In this document: positions 25,853 to 34,426 of the stretch, one piece after another
Layout: each line of letters begins with the position of its first letter
Position numbering within the stretch: position 1 is the first letter of the stretch
From: Mediterraneibacter glycyrrhizinilyticus
Lineage (GTDB): Bacteria > Bacillota > Clostridia > Lachnospirales > Lachnospiraceae
Direction: 5' to 3'
Length of the DNA: 64,000 nucleotides
NCBI RefSeq assembly: GCF_016902345.1
Contig: NZ_JACJLR010000003.1
Coordinates: forward strand, 1-64,000
Notes under the pieces: generated by a model
What the model saw: the letters and a program-made list of their open reading frames with translations, nothing else
Databases searched by the model: none
Told to the model about the DNA's origin: nothing
Position numbers and translations under genes: made by a program

Positions 25853-26775
25853 AGCACACTCCCCCGCTCATCATAGATTTCCCGGATCTCACCGGGATGT
25901 ACCCCGTTTCCCAGCACGACATAGCGTTCGAACATTCTTTTCCGGATCAGTTCTCCCAACACAGGTTTCTTTGACGCCTCATCCATATCCAGCCCGTGAA
26001 CGCTGGCGATCAGCTTGCATCCGCACTGCATGGCATATTCCACCGCATGGATATCTTCCCTGGTCCCGATCTCATCCACAGCGATCACCTGGGGTGACAT
26101 GGACCGGATCAGCATGATCATCCCATCTGCCTTTGGACAGCAGTCCAGGATATCCGTCCTCATGCCCAGCTGATTCTGGGCGATTCCCATATGACATCCG
26201 CCCAACTCGGACCGCTCATCCACCACCCCTACAGAACACCCCTTCACATATTCATTGCCGTCAGAGATCTGGCGGATCAGATCCCGGATGAGGGTTGTCT
26301 TCCCGCATCCGGGAGGGGAAATGATCAATGTGTGGCAAACCTGTTTGTTTTTTGTAATATAAGGCAGAAGGGCATCTGCGCACCCGATGACCTCATGGGA
26401 TACTCTGATGTTGACAGATGATATGTACTGTATATTCTTTACCCTCTCTTTTTCCATGACCACTTTTCCTGCCACGCCTACTCTGTGACCTCCTTCCACT
26501 GTAAGAAATCCCTGTCTTAATTCATTTTCATATGCGTAGAGGGAGTACCGGCTGATATAGTCCAGTGTCTCCCTCATCTCTTCTTTCGTAACAATATGAA
26601 CTTTTCCCTCCGGCACCAGGACATCCCTGTTTGCTTTCATGATGCGCAGCGGCTGCCCGGTACGCATCCGGATCTCCTGGAGACTGTCCGTGTCATTCAC
26701 TTCCTCCTCGATGATCCTGCGAATGCTCTTCGCAAGAATCTTAAGTATCTGGGATCTTCTGTCCTGTCTCTCCAT
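25825..26775 (-). CDS. spoIIIAA: Stage III sporulation ATPase AA
   Basis: A 316-residue secretion-type ATPase that powers or gates the mother-cell channel. The Walker A motif is ISPPGCGKTTLIRDL near residue 155, with CSVGVVDERSELGG and MIRSMSPQVIAVDEIGT (Walker B) after it. The ATG at 26775 follows AGAGGTGG; an in-frame extension to 26829 has no ribosome site. It is the first gene of the operon, behind a sigma-E-like promoter. Confidence 0.93.
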   Translation of the reverse strand: MERQDRRSQILKILAKSIRRIIEEEVNDTDSLQEIRMRTGQPLRIMKANRDVLVPEGKVHIVTKEEMRETLDYISRYSLYAYENELRQGFLTVEGGHRVGVAGKVVMEKERVKNIQYISSVNIRVSHEVIGCADALLPYITKNKQVCHTLIISPPGCGKTTLIRDLIRQISDGNEYVKGCSVGVVDERSELGGCHMGIAQNQLGMRTDILDCCPKADGMIMLIRSMSPQVIAVDEIGTREDIHAVEYAMQCGCKLIASVHGLDMDEASKKPVLGELIRKRMFERYVVLGNGVHPGEIREIYDERGSVLCRDWQAVY

Positions 26776-26794
26776 CTTGTCCACCTCTTTACAC

Positions 26795-26822
26795 AATATA
26801 TGAAGAGCCATGGAAATTATGA
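26795..26822 (-). promoter_or_regulatory. Candidate sigma-E promoter of the spoIIIA operon
   Basis: On the minus strand TCATAAT (26816-26822) matches six of seven positions of the sigma-E -35 (KMATATT). After 13 bases, CATATATT (26795-26802) resembles the -10 CATACA-T. It lies 20 bases before the spoIIIAA start. In Bacillus this operon is sigma-E controlled. Confidence 0.5.
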
Positions 26823-26833
26823 CCATCAAATTC

Positions 26834-28156
<1,323 letters not shown>

Positions 28157-28221
28157 CCTCTGCACCTCCATACCTGTTTCTGAACGTTGTCTCTGTGTTT
28201 TCTCTGGCCCTGATATTTTCT

Positions 28222-28250
28222 ATTATAAAAGCCGAAAGAACATGAAACAA
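28222..28250 (-). promoter_or_regulatory. Likely rarA promoter inside the pnp terminator
   Basis: On the minus strand TTGTTT (28245-28250) and a perfect TATAAT (28222-28227) are 17 bases apart. The -35 lies within the pnp terminator stem-loop, and the -10 overlaps its last base. The start would be near 28215, leaving a leader of about 58 bases. Confidence 0.6.
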
Positions 28251-28285
28251 TATCATTCCGACTTGTTTCTGCTCTTCCGGCTTTT
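28227..28285 (-). terminator. Terminator of pnp
   Basis: Arms 28227-28239 (AAAAGCCGAAAGA) and 28273-28285 (TCTTCCGGCTTTT) pair over 13 bp with one G-U pair on the minus transcript. The loop holds a further 7-bp stem GAAACAA/TTGTTTC. The 3' arm ends in TTTT and is followed by ATAATAG. The remainder of the 249-base pnp-rarA gap shows no gene. Confidence 0.75.
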
Positions 28286-28405
28286 CATTCCAAAGGCCGG
28301 ATCTGCTCCATCCTGTCCGGCACTTTCCCGGCTTCGGAGCACAGATCCTACTCATTCTTATAGTTTCTGCTTATCCTATATCCTGCTCATCCCGCATTCG
28401 GCAGA

Positions 28406-30493
28406 TCACTCCGCCACATCTCTCATGCTGAAGCTGAATCTTCCCATCTTGTCTTTTCCAAGGCATACCACCTTCACCACGTCTCCGATGGCGAGAACAT
28501 CTTCTACCTTGTCCACTCTCTTCTTGGAGATCTTGGAGATGTGCACCAGACCTTCTTTTCCGGGAGCAAATTCAAGGAACGCGCCGAACTCTTTGATGCT
28601 GACGACCTTTCCTTCGAATACCTGTCCTGCCTCAAAGTCTGTCACGATGGTGTGGATCAGTTTTGCAGCCTGGTCCATGCCCTCTTTCTCTGTTCCGCAG
28701 ATGGATACAGATCCGTCATCCTCGATGTCGATCTTCACGCCTGTCTGCTCGATGATGGCATTGATCGTCTTTCCTCTCTGTCCGACCACGTCGCCGATCT
28801 TCTGGGGATCGATCTGCATCTGGATGATCTTCGGAGCGTACTCTCCCACTTCCGGTCTCGGCTCAGCGATGGCTTTGTTCATCACCTCGTCGATGATGTA
28901 TGTCCTTGCCTTCTTTGTGGCAGCGATGGCTTCCTCGATGATCGGTCTTGTCAGGCCGTGGATCTTGATATCCATCTGGATCGCTGTGATACCTTTGTGT
29001 GTACCTGCCACTTTAAAGTCCATATCGCCGAAGAAATCTTCCAGTCCCTGGATGTCTGTCAAAACGAGATAATCATCGTCTGTCTCACCTGTCACAAGTC
29101 CCGCTGAGATTCCCGCCACAGCAGCTTTGATCGGCACGCCTGCAGCCATCAGTGACATACTGGACGCGCACACACTTGCCTGGGAGGTGGATCCGTTGGA
29201 CTCAAATGTCTCGGATACGGTGCGGATCGCATACGGGAACTCGGACTCGCTTGGGAGTACCGGGATCAGCGCTCTCTCAGCAAGTGCGCCATGTCCGATC
29301 TCACGGCGTCCCGGCCCTCTGGACGGCTTTGTCTCACCGACAGAGTAGGACGGGAAATTATAGTGGTGCATATATCTCTTGGACGTCTCATTCTCATCCA
29401 GTCCGTCCAGTCTCTGTGCCTCGGACAGCGGTGCCAGCGTGGTCACGTTGCAGATCTGTGTCTGACCTCTTGTGAACATGGCAGAACCGTGCACCCTCGG
29501 GATCAGATCAATTTCCGCCGCGAGCGGTCTGATCTGATCGATGGCACGTCCGTCCGGACGTTTGTGGTCTTTCAGGATCATCTTTCTGACCGTCTTTTTC
29601 TGATACTGGTAGACAGCCTCACCGAGGACGTCAAGCCACTCTTCTTTGTCGGCAAACGCTTCCTCTAATTTTTCTGTGACGACACGGATATTCTCCTCCC
29701 GTGTCTGTTTGTCGTCTGTAAATACAGCCTGTTCCATCTCTTCCGGCGGAACAATCTCTCTGATCGCTGCAAACAGTTCTTCCGGGACCGCAAAATGCTC
29801 ATACTCATGTTTCGGTTTCCCGCACTCTGCGACAATGGTATCGATGAATGCGATCACTTTCTGGTTCAGATCGTGAGCCGCGAAGATTGCCTCGATCATC
29901 TTGTTCTCCGGCACCTCGTTGGCGCCTGCCTCGATCATGATCACCTTCTCTTTTGTGGATGCGACAGTCAGGGCAAGGTCAGATACCTCTCTCTGCGCGG
30001 AAGTGGGATTGAACACGAATTCCCCGTCAACCAGTCCAACCTGTGTCGTTGAGATCGGGCCGTCAAAAGGAATATCGGAAATGCTTGTGGCGATCGCCGC
30101 GCCCAGCATCGCTGTCAGCTCCGGGCTGCAGTCCTGGTCAACTGACATGACAAGGTTCTCCAGTGTCACGTCATTTCTGTAATCCTTCGGGAACAGCGGA
30201 CGCATCGGACGGTCGATGACACGGTCTGTCAGAATGGCATTCTCAGAAGCCTTTCCCTCTCTCTTGTTGAATCCGCCCGGGATCTTGCCCACTGCGTACA
30301 TTCTCTCATTGTATTCCACGCTCAGAGGGAAGAAATCAATTCCATCTCTCGGTTTCTCTGACGCGGTTGCCGTACACAGGACCGTAGTATCACCGTAGTG
30401 CATCAGGACAGCGCCGTTGGCCTGCTTTGCAACTCTGCCGACATCCACCCGCAGCGTTCTGCCGGCAAGTTCCATCTCATACTTTTTGTACAT
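28406..30493 (-). CDS. pnp: Polyribonucleotide nucleotidyltransferase (PNPase)
   Basis: A 695-residue phosphorolytic 3'-5' exoribonuclease of the RNA decay machinery. Two RNase PH domains (residues about 5-215 and 305-540) flank a helical domain; the second has the catalytic FFGDMDFKVAGT region. A KH domain (QKIGDVVGQRGKTINAIIEQ) and an S1 domain (GQVFEGKVVSIKEFGAFLEF) follow. The ATG at 30493 has AGGAG six bases upstream. Its leader holds a large hairpin, like E. coli pnp, which suggests feedback control. Confidence 0.97.
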   Translation of the reverse strand: MYKKYEMELAGRTLRVDVGRVAKQANGAVLMHYGDTTVLCTATASEKPRDGIDFFPLSVEYNERMYAVGKIPGGFNKREGKASENAILTDRVIDRPMRPLFPKDYRNDVTLENLVMSVDQDCSPELTAMLGAAIATSISDIPFDGPISTTQVGLVDGEFVFNPTSAQREVSDLALTVASTKEKVIMIEAGANEVPENKMIEAIFAAHDLNQKVIAFIDTIVAECGKPKHEYEHFAVPEELFAAIREIVPPEEMEQAVFTDDKQTREENIRVVTEKLEEAFADKEEWLDVLGEAVYQYQKKTVRKMILKDHKRPDGRAIDQIRPLAAEIDLIPRVHGSAMFTRGQTQICNVTTLAPLSEAQRLDGLDENETSKRYMHHYNFPSYSVGETKPSRGPGRREIGHGALAERALIPVLPSESEFPYAIRTVSETFESNGSTSQASVCASSMSLMAAGVPIKAAVAGISAGLVTGETDDDYLVLTDIQGLEDFFGDMDFKVAGTHKGITAIQMDIKIHGLTRPIIEEAIAATKKARTYIIDEVMNKAIAEPRPEVGEYAPKIIQMQIDPQKIGDVVGQRGKTINAIIEQTGVKIDIEDDGSVSICGTEKEGMDQAAKLIHTIVTDFEAGQVFEGKVVSIKEFGAFLEFAPGKEGLVHISKISKKRVDKVEDVLAIGDVVKVVCLGKDKMGRFSFSMRDVAE

Positions 30494-30537
30494 AATTTTC
30501 TCCTTTTTCTGAATCAATTTTCTGCCGGCAGGCGTCT

Positions 30538-30595
30538 CCGAAACTACTGAAAAACATATTAAGACAGCCGATAATACACTTTTCAGTGGTCTCGG
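30538..30595 (-). promoter_or_regulatory. Leader hairpin of pnp
   Basis: Arms CCGAAACTACTGAAAA (30538-30553) and TTTTCAGTGGTCTCGG (30580-30595) pair over 16 bp, with one G-U and one mismatch on the minus transcript, around a 26-base loop. It lies 44 bases before the pnp start and inside the leader defined by the promoter at 30624-30652. There is no T-run, so it is a structured leader and not a terminator. Confidence 0.7.
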
Positions 30596-30623
30596 TTACA
30601 TCTATCTGCCCGCAATCTTGAAT

Positions 30624-30652
30624 ATTATATCATATGACACCCGGTAAATCAA
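30624..30652 (-). promoter_or_regulatory. Promoter of pnp
   Basis: On the minus strand TTGATT (30647-30652) and TATAAT (30624-30629) are 17 bases apart. The predicted start near 30617 gives a leader of about 125 bases containing the hairpin at 30538-30595. Confidence 0.75.
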
Positions 30653-30660
30653 ACATTTTT

Positions 30661-30702
30661 AAAGGGCGCCATACACTTTCCGCAAAGTATATGACGCCCT
30701 TT
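30661..30702 (-). terminator. Terminator of rpsO
   Basis: Arms AAAGGGCG (30661-30668) and CGCCCTTT (30695-30702) are perfectly complementary, and inner pairs CATA/TATG and CTTT/AAAG extend the stem. It begins eight bases past the rpsO stop. The T-run is short (TTT), so some read-through into pnp is possible. Confidence 0.7.
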
Positions 30703-30710
30703 TAAGCTCA

Positions 30711-30977
30711 TTATTTTCTCAGTCCGAGTCTCTCGATCAGAGAACGATATCTCTCGATATCTACTTTCTTAAGGTATGCAAGAAGTCCCCTTCTCTGTCC
30801 GACCATCTTCAGAAGTCCTCTTCTGGAGTGATGATCCTTCGGGTTCGCCTTGAAGTGCTCTGTCAGCTCGTTGATCCTGGCTGTCAGGATTGCAACCTGA
30901 ACCTCCGGAGATCCTGTGTCTCCCTCGCTTCTTCCATACTCTTTGATGATAGCCTGTTTCTTTTCTTTTGCGATCAT
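30711..30977 (-). CDS. rpsO: Ribosomal protein S15
   Basis: An 88-residue primary 16S rRNA-binding protein of the small subunit. The core [20 protein letters not shown] and [20 protein letters not shown] are unmistakable. AAGGAGG precedes the ATG. It has its own promoter and a 100-base structured leader and lies in the usual rpsO-pnp order. Confidence 0.98.
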   Translation of the reverse strand: MIAKEKKQAIIKEYGRSEGDTGSPEVQVAILTARINELTEHFKANPKDHHSRRGLLKMVGQRRGLLAYLKKVDIERYRSLIERLGLRK

Positions 30978-31074
30978 TTTAAAATCCTCCTTAAATAATA
31001 TCTTTTACAAAACGCCTGACATTAAGTAACGGTTGGAGTCAGTCCGGTTACCGAACGCCGGTTCATTTCATACC
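30978..31074 (-). promoter_or_regulatory. Leader of rpsO, possible S15 autoregulatory region
   Basis: The leader between the rpsO promoter and its start is about 97 bases. On the minus strand it contains GAACCGGCGTTCGGTAACCGG, read here as GAACCGG then CGTTCGGTAACCGG, with GCCGGTTC/GAACCGG-type complementarity and a CTGACT/AGTCAG-like pair that could form a branched fold. S15 represses its own mRNA through leader folds in several bacteria. The fold here is by eye only. Confidence 0.35.
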
Positions 31075-31080
31075 TGAAAA

Positions 31081-31109
31081 AGTATATCACAGCAAAATGC
31101 GAATGTAAA
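31081..31109 (-). promoter_or_regulatory. Promoter of rpsO
   Basis: On the minus strand TTTACA (31104-31109) and TATACT (31081-31086) are 17 bases apart. It stands between ribF and rpsO. No convincing terminator is visible after ribF, so the long operon upstream may also read into rpsO. Confidence 0.7.
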
Positions 31110-31159
31110 GCAGTTTTTCCTGACCGGACAGTTTTTTTACATCATGCCCTTGTTCCCTC

Positions 31160-32050
31160 TCAGAGTCCGAAATAATTTCTTCCGAACTCCATATCGTTCA
31201 TGACATGTTTTCTGAGTTCGTCTACATTGGAAAATTTTGTCTCCGGTCTCTCAAATTCACAGAATCTGACCGTGATCTCCTCACCGTACGCATCTCCCTC
31301 ATATCCGTAAACATAGACCTCCAGGATTTTTTTACGTTCTTCTGTCACAGTTGGTTTGACTCCTGCATTGCCAATCCCCGGATACCACTTTCCTTCTATC
31401 TTGACATGGCATGCATATACGCCGAGTCTTGGAAGGATCTTTCTTCCCCTTGGTTCTATGTTCATGGTGGGGAATCCCAGCGTACGCCCCAGCTGTCTTC
31501 CATGCTCCACGATCCCGGTGATCTCATAAGGATATCCCAGGAGTTTCTCTGCGAGCCGAACATTTCCCACGGAGAGTGCCTCCCGGATATAGGAACTGCT
31601 GATGTCCCTGTCGCCGCACTTTTCTTTCTCAATCACATCCACCGTATAACCATACTGCTCTGCATACTCCAGGAGCATCTCCGGATTTCCACGTTTCCGG
31701 TATCCGAAAGAGAAATCAGTCCCGACCACCACGTGTGCGGCATGGAGTTTTTTGACAAGGATATTCTGTATAAATTCTTCCGCCTCCATCATCCTGAGCT
31801 CCGTTGTGAACGGATAATGGATCAGACAGTCGATCTGACCTTCCAGCTTTTCCCGGCGCTCTTCATGCGTCAGCAGAGAGTCCCGCTCCATGTCAAACGC
31901 GCAGAGGACGCTTCTGTCTCCTTGTTTTCCATATTCTCTGATCTTATCCACAAGCTTCTGATGTCCCCGGTGAAGCCCGTCAAACTTTCCGAGGGTCACA
32001 GCGGTTCTTTCTTCACTGTTATAAGCTTCGATTCCTGTAATGTACTGCAT
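31160..32050 (-). CDS. ribF: Bifunctional riboflavin kinase/FAD synthetase
   Basis: A 296-residue enzyme that converts riboflavin to FMN and then FAD. The N-terminal adenylyltransferase domain has LGKFDGLHRGHQ near residue 20 and SSSYIREALSVGNV near 160. The C-terminal kinase has GRTLGFPTMNI near 190 and the YPGIGNAGVKPT loop. The ATG at 32050 is supported by AAGGGAAAG upstream; the in-frame extension to 32314 overlaps truB. It follows truB by ten bases. Confidence 0.95.
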   Translation of the reverse strand: MQYITGIEAYNSEERTAVTLGKFDGLHRGHQKLVDKIREYGKQGDRSVLCAFDMERDSLLTHEERREKLEGQIDCLIHYPFTTELRMMEAEEFIQNILVKKLHAAHVVVGTDFSFGYRKRGNPEMLLEYAEQYGYTVDVIEKEKCGDRDISSSYIREALSVGNVRLAEKLLGYPYEITGIVEHGRQLGRTLGFPTMNIEPRGRKILPRLGVYACHVKIEGKWYPGIGNAGVKPTVTEERKKILEVYVYGYEGDAYGEEITVRFCEFERPETKFSNVDELRKHVMNDMEFGRNYFGL

Positions 32051-32060
32051 GTCTTTCCCT

Positions 32061-32993
32061 TCAGTTTTTCCTGCCGGAAGCAGCTTCTTCCGGATCCAGG
32101 AACATTTTTTCGAGTTCAAAACTCCTGTTCTTTTCATGATACCGGTAAATTCCGATAAAGTATCCTGCCGGAGCATAGATCCGGTACCTCCTCCCCTGAT
32201 ACGGTGCGCTTTCACACAGCACACCTTCTGCAGGAAGCGGATTTCCGTTACAGGCTTTCCGGAAGTATTTTTCGGATACACTGGCCTTCTGTGCATCTTC
32301 GAACACAGTATCAAGAGGGATCAGTATCTCACTCAATCTGTCCCTGCCCGCAAAATCTTCCACCTCATCCAGTCTATGGCTCTCATTCAGTCCGAAACGG
32401 CCGGACCGGGTTCTCACAAGACTCTCCATACATCCGCCTGTCCCCAGTCTCTCTCCGATATCCTGGCACAGTGTCCGGATATACGTCCCCTTTGAGCAGC
32501 TCACTTCCATCCTGATGCGGGGAAGGCGGATCTCAAGGATCCGGATCCCATGGATCGTCACTCTCCGGCTTTTTCGCTCCACGGTCTTTCCTTCCCTGGC
32601 AAGCTCATAAAGTTTCCTGCCGTTTATTTTCAGCGCCGAATACATGGGCGGGATCTGATCATACTCTCCTTCAAATCCACGGATGCACTCTTTCACCTGC
32701 TCCTCAGTGACACTGCCGGCATCTCTTTCCTCCAGCACAGTCCCTGAGATATCCTGTGTATCTGTTATCTTTCCCAGGAGGAGCACTGTTTCATAAGTCT
32801 TGTCCCTTTCAGTGAGCATGTCGCACACTTTGGTCGCTCTTCCGAGACAGACAGGGAGCACGCCTTCCGCATCCGGATCCAGCGTGCCTGTATGACCGAT
32901 CTTCTTCTGCCCTGTGATCTTCCGCAGTTTTGCCACCACATCATGGGAAGTGTAGCCTTTTTCTTTGTATATGTTCAGTATTCCGTTGATCAT
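32061..32993 (-). CDS. truB: tRNA pseudouridine(55) synthase
   Basis: A 310-residue enzyme making pseudouridine 55 in the T-loop of tRNAs. The catalytic aspartate is in KIGHTGTLDPDAEGVLP near residue 38, with SALKINGRKLYELAR near 150 and the SCSKGTYIRTLCQDIG motif near 175. The C-terminal part is a PUA-like region. It lies between nrnA and ribF in the conserved infB operon. Confidence 0.96.
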   Translation of the reverse strand: MINGILNIYKEKGYTSHDVVAKLRKITGQKKIGHTGTLDPDAEGVLPVCLGRATKVCDMLTERDKTYETVLLLGKITDTQDISGTVLEERDAGSVTEEQVKECIRGFEGEYDQIPPMYSALKINGRKLYELAREGKTVERKSRRVTIHGIRILEIRLPRIRMEVSCSKGTYIRTLCQDIGERLGTGGCMESLVRTRSGRFGLNESHRLDEVEDFAGRDRLSEILIPLDTVFEDAQKASVSEKYFRKACNGNPLPAEGVLCESAPYQGRRYRIYAPAGYFIGIYRYHEKNRSFELEKMFLDPEEAASGRKN

Positions 32994-33011
32994 GCCTTAT
33001 CCGGCAGCCGG

Positions 33012-34010
33012 TCACATCGTCCCGGCCTTCTCTCCTTCCTCGTCCTCACTTCCGGGGTGATCCAGCTGAAGGACGATCCTGCCTGTGATATTGTTGATCA
33101 CATCATGGCTGGAACCGTGCATCCTGACACCAGCTGCGCGGACATGTCCGCCGCCTCCGAAATAGGAAGCGATCTTGCTGACGTCCACTTTTCCTTTTGA
33201 ACGGAGGCTCACCTTGAATTCCTGGGGAGCCAGTTCATGCAGGAACATCGCCACTTCCACACCTTTCGTCTGCCTCAGCTGGCTGACGATCCCTTCCAGG
33301 TCTGCTGGAACCGCCTGAAAGAATTCCATTTCCTTCTTTCTCACCACGGAAACGATACATCTCTTATCCAGGATCAGCATACTTTCCAGAAGGGCCCTTC
33401 CCAGGATCTGGTTCTGAACATAGGTCTTCTCATAGTATGTCCTGTCGATGATCTCACTCCCATCGATGCCTTTTCTCATCAGATCCGCGGCAATCTCCAT
33501 GGTCTCCGGCGAAGTACAGGAATACTGAAACACCCCGGTATCATGGGCAATACCCATGTAGAGCGCCTCAGCCATGCTTTTGTCGATCTTGTCGCTGTCC
33601 ACGAGCCTGTACACAAGCTCCGAAGTGGAGCTGGCGTCCGGAACTATGTAATTATAGTCTGCAAACGCCCCGTTGCTCACATGATGATCGATGCAGAACG
33701 TCTCTTTCGCGTTTTCAAAAAGAGGTTCTGCAAAGCCAAGCCGTTTCGCATCTCCGCAGTCCAGGCAGATGAACAGGTCATATATCTCACTGCCGCTGAT
33801 CTCGCTTTTCACCTCATCCGTGCACCGGATCATCTGATATGCCTCCGGCACTGTTTCCAGATAAACGTCCGTTTCCGTCTCAGGGTACTGTTCTTTCAGA
33901 TACATGTACAGTCCGAGACAGGAACCGATGCAGTCGCCGTCCGGGCGGACATGCCCGCCCAGAGCGACTCTGCTTTTTCCTTTCAGGATCTCATTCAGAT
34001 TTATTTTCAT
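33012..34010 (-). CDS. nrnA: DHH-family nanoRNase/pAp phosphatase
   Basis: A 332-residue DHH-DHHA1 phosphoesterase that degrades very short RNAs and pAp. The metal-binding motifs are GHVRPDGDCIGS near 20, LFICLDCGDAKR near 85 and the DHH triad in FCIDHHVSNG near 110. The DHHA1 domain ends with GGGGHVRAAG. The start is uncertain: an ATG at 34010 directly follows the rbfA stop, while in-frame ATGs at 34019 and 34028 overlap rbfA. Coupled translation is likely in any case. Confidence 0.92.
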   Translation of the reverse strand: MKINLNEILKGKSRVALGGHVRPDGDCIGSCLGLYMYLKEQYPETETDVYLETVPEAYQMIRCTDEVKSEISGSEIYDLFICLDCGDAKRLGFAEPLFENAKETFCIDHHVSNGAFADYNYIVPDASSTSELVYRLVDSDKIDKSMAEALYMGIAHDTGVFQYSCTSPETMEIAADLMRKGIDGSEIIDRTYYEKTYVQNQILGRALLESMLILDKRCIVSVVRKKEMEFFQAVPADLEGIVSQLRQTKGVEVAMFLHELAPQEFKVSLRSKGKVDVSKIASYFGGGGHVRAAGVRMHGSSHDVINNITGRIVLQLDHPGSEDEEGEKAGTM

Positions 34011-34011
34011 G

Positions 34012-34389
34012 CTATTCATCAGCTCCATCTTTATTCAAATCTCTTGTTACTTCGTCAATCTTTCTGCTGATATTTACCCCGTACTCTATCGACTGGTCCA
34101 TGATAAATTTGATCTCCGGCGTATTGCGCATGTTGATGGTCCGCGCCAGTTCCCGGCGGATATATCCTTCCGCGCTCTGAAGGCCTTTAATGGTATCCTG
34201 CTGCATCTTCTCGTCCCCGAGCACGCTGATGTATGCTTTACATGTCTTCAGGTCCGGAGCCACTTCCACAGCTACCACGGAAGTCATGGGTGCCACTCTT
34301 GGATCTTTGATCCCGCCGCGCAGGATATTACTCAGCTCTCTTTGTACCTCTGCGTTGACCCGCGTGTTTTTTATACTGTTTTTTCTCAT
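34012..34389 (-). CDS. rbfA: Ribosome-binding factor A
   Basis: A 125-residue KH-fold protein needed for late 30S maturation. The N-terminal RVNAEVQRELSNIL and the central DPRVAPMTSVVAVEVAPDLKTCKAYISVLG (key DPR and Y.S) match the family, followed by LARTINMRNTPEIKFIMD. It is in the normal infB-rbfA order. Confidence 0.95.
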   Translation of the reverse strand: MRKNSIKNTRVNAEVQRELSNILRGGIKDPRVAPMTSVVAVEVAPDLKTCKAYISVLGDEKMQQDTIKGLQSAEGYIRRELARTINMRNTPEIKFIMDQSIEYGVNISRKIDEVTRDLNKDGADE

Positions 34390-34426
34390 TGATGCCCCTT
34401 CTTTCCTGTTTTACGATCCCGGAAGA

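Noticed and set aside
32051-32314. In-frame N-terminal extension of ribF by 88 codons
   Set aside because: It overlaps truB and lacks RibF similarity; the ATG at 32050 is well supported.
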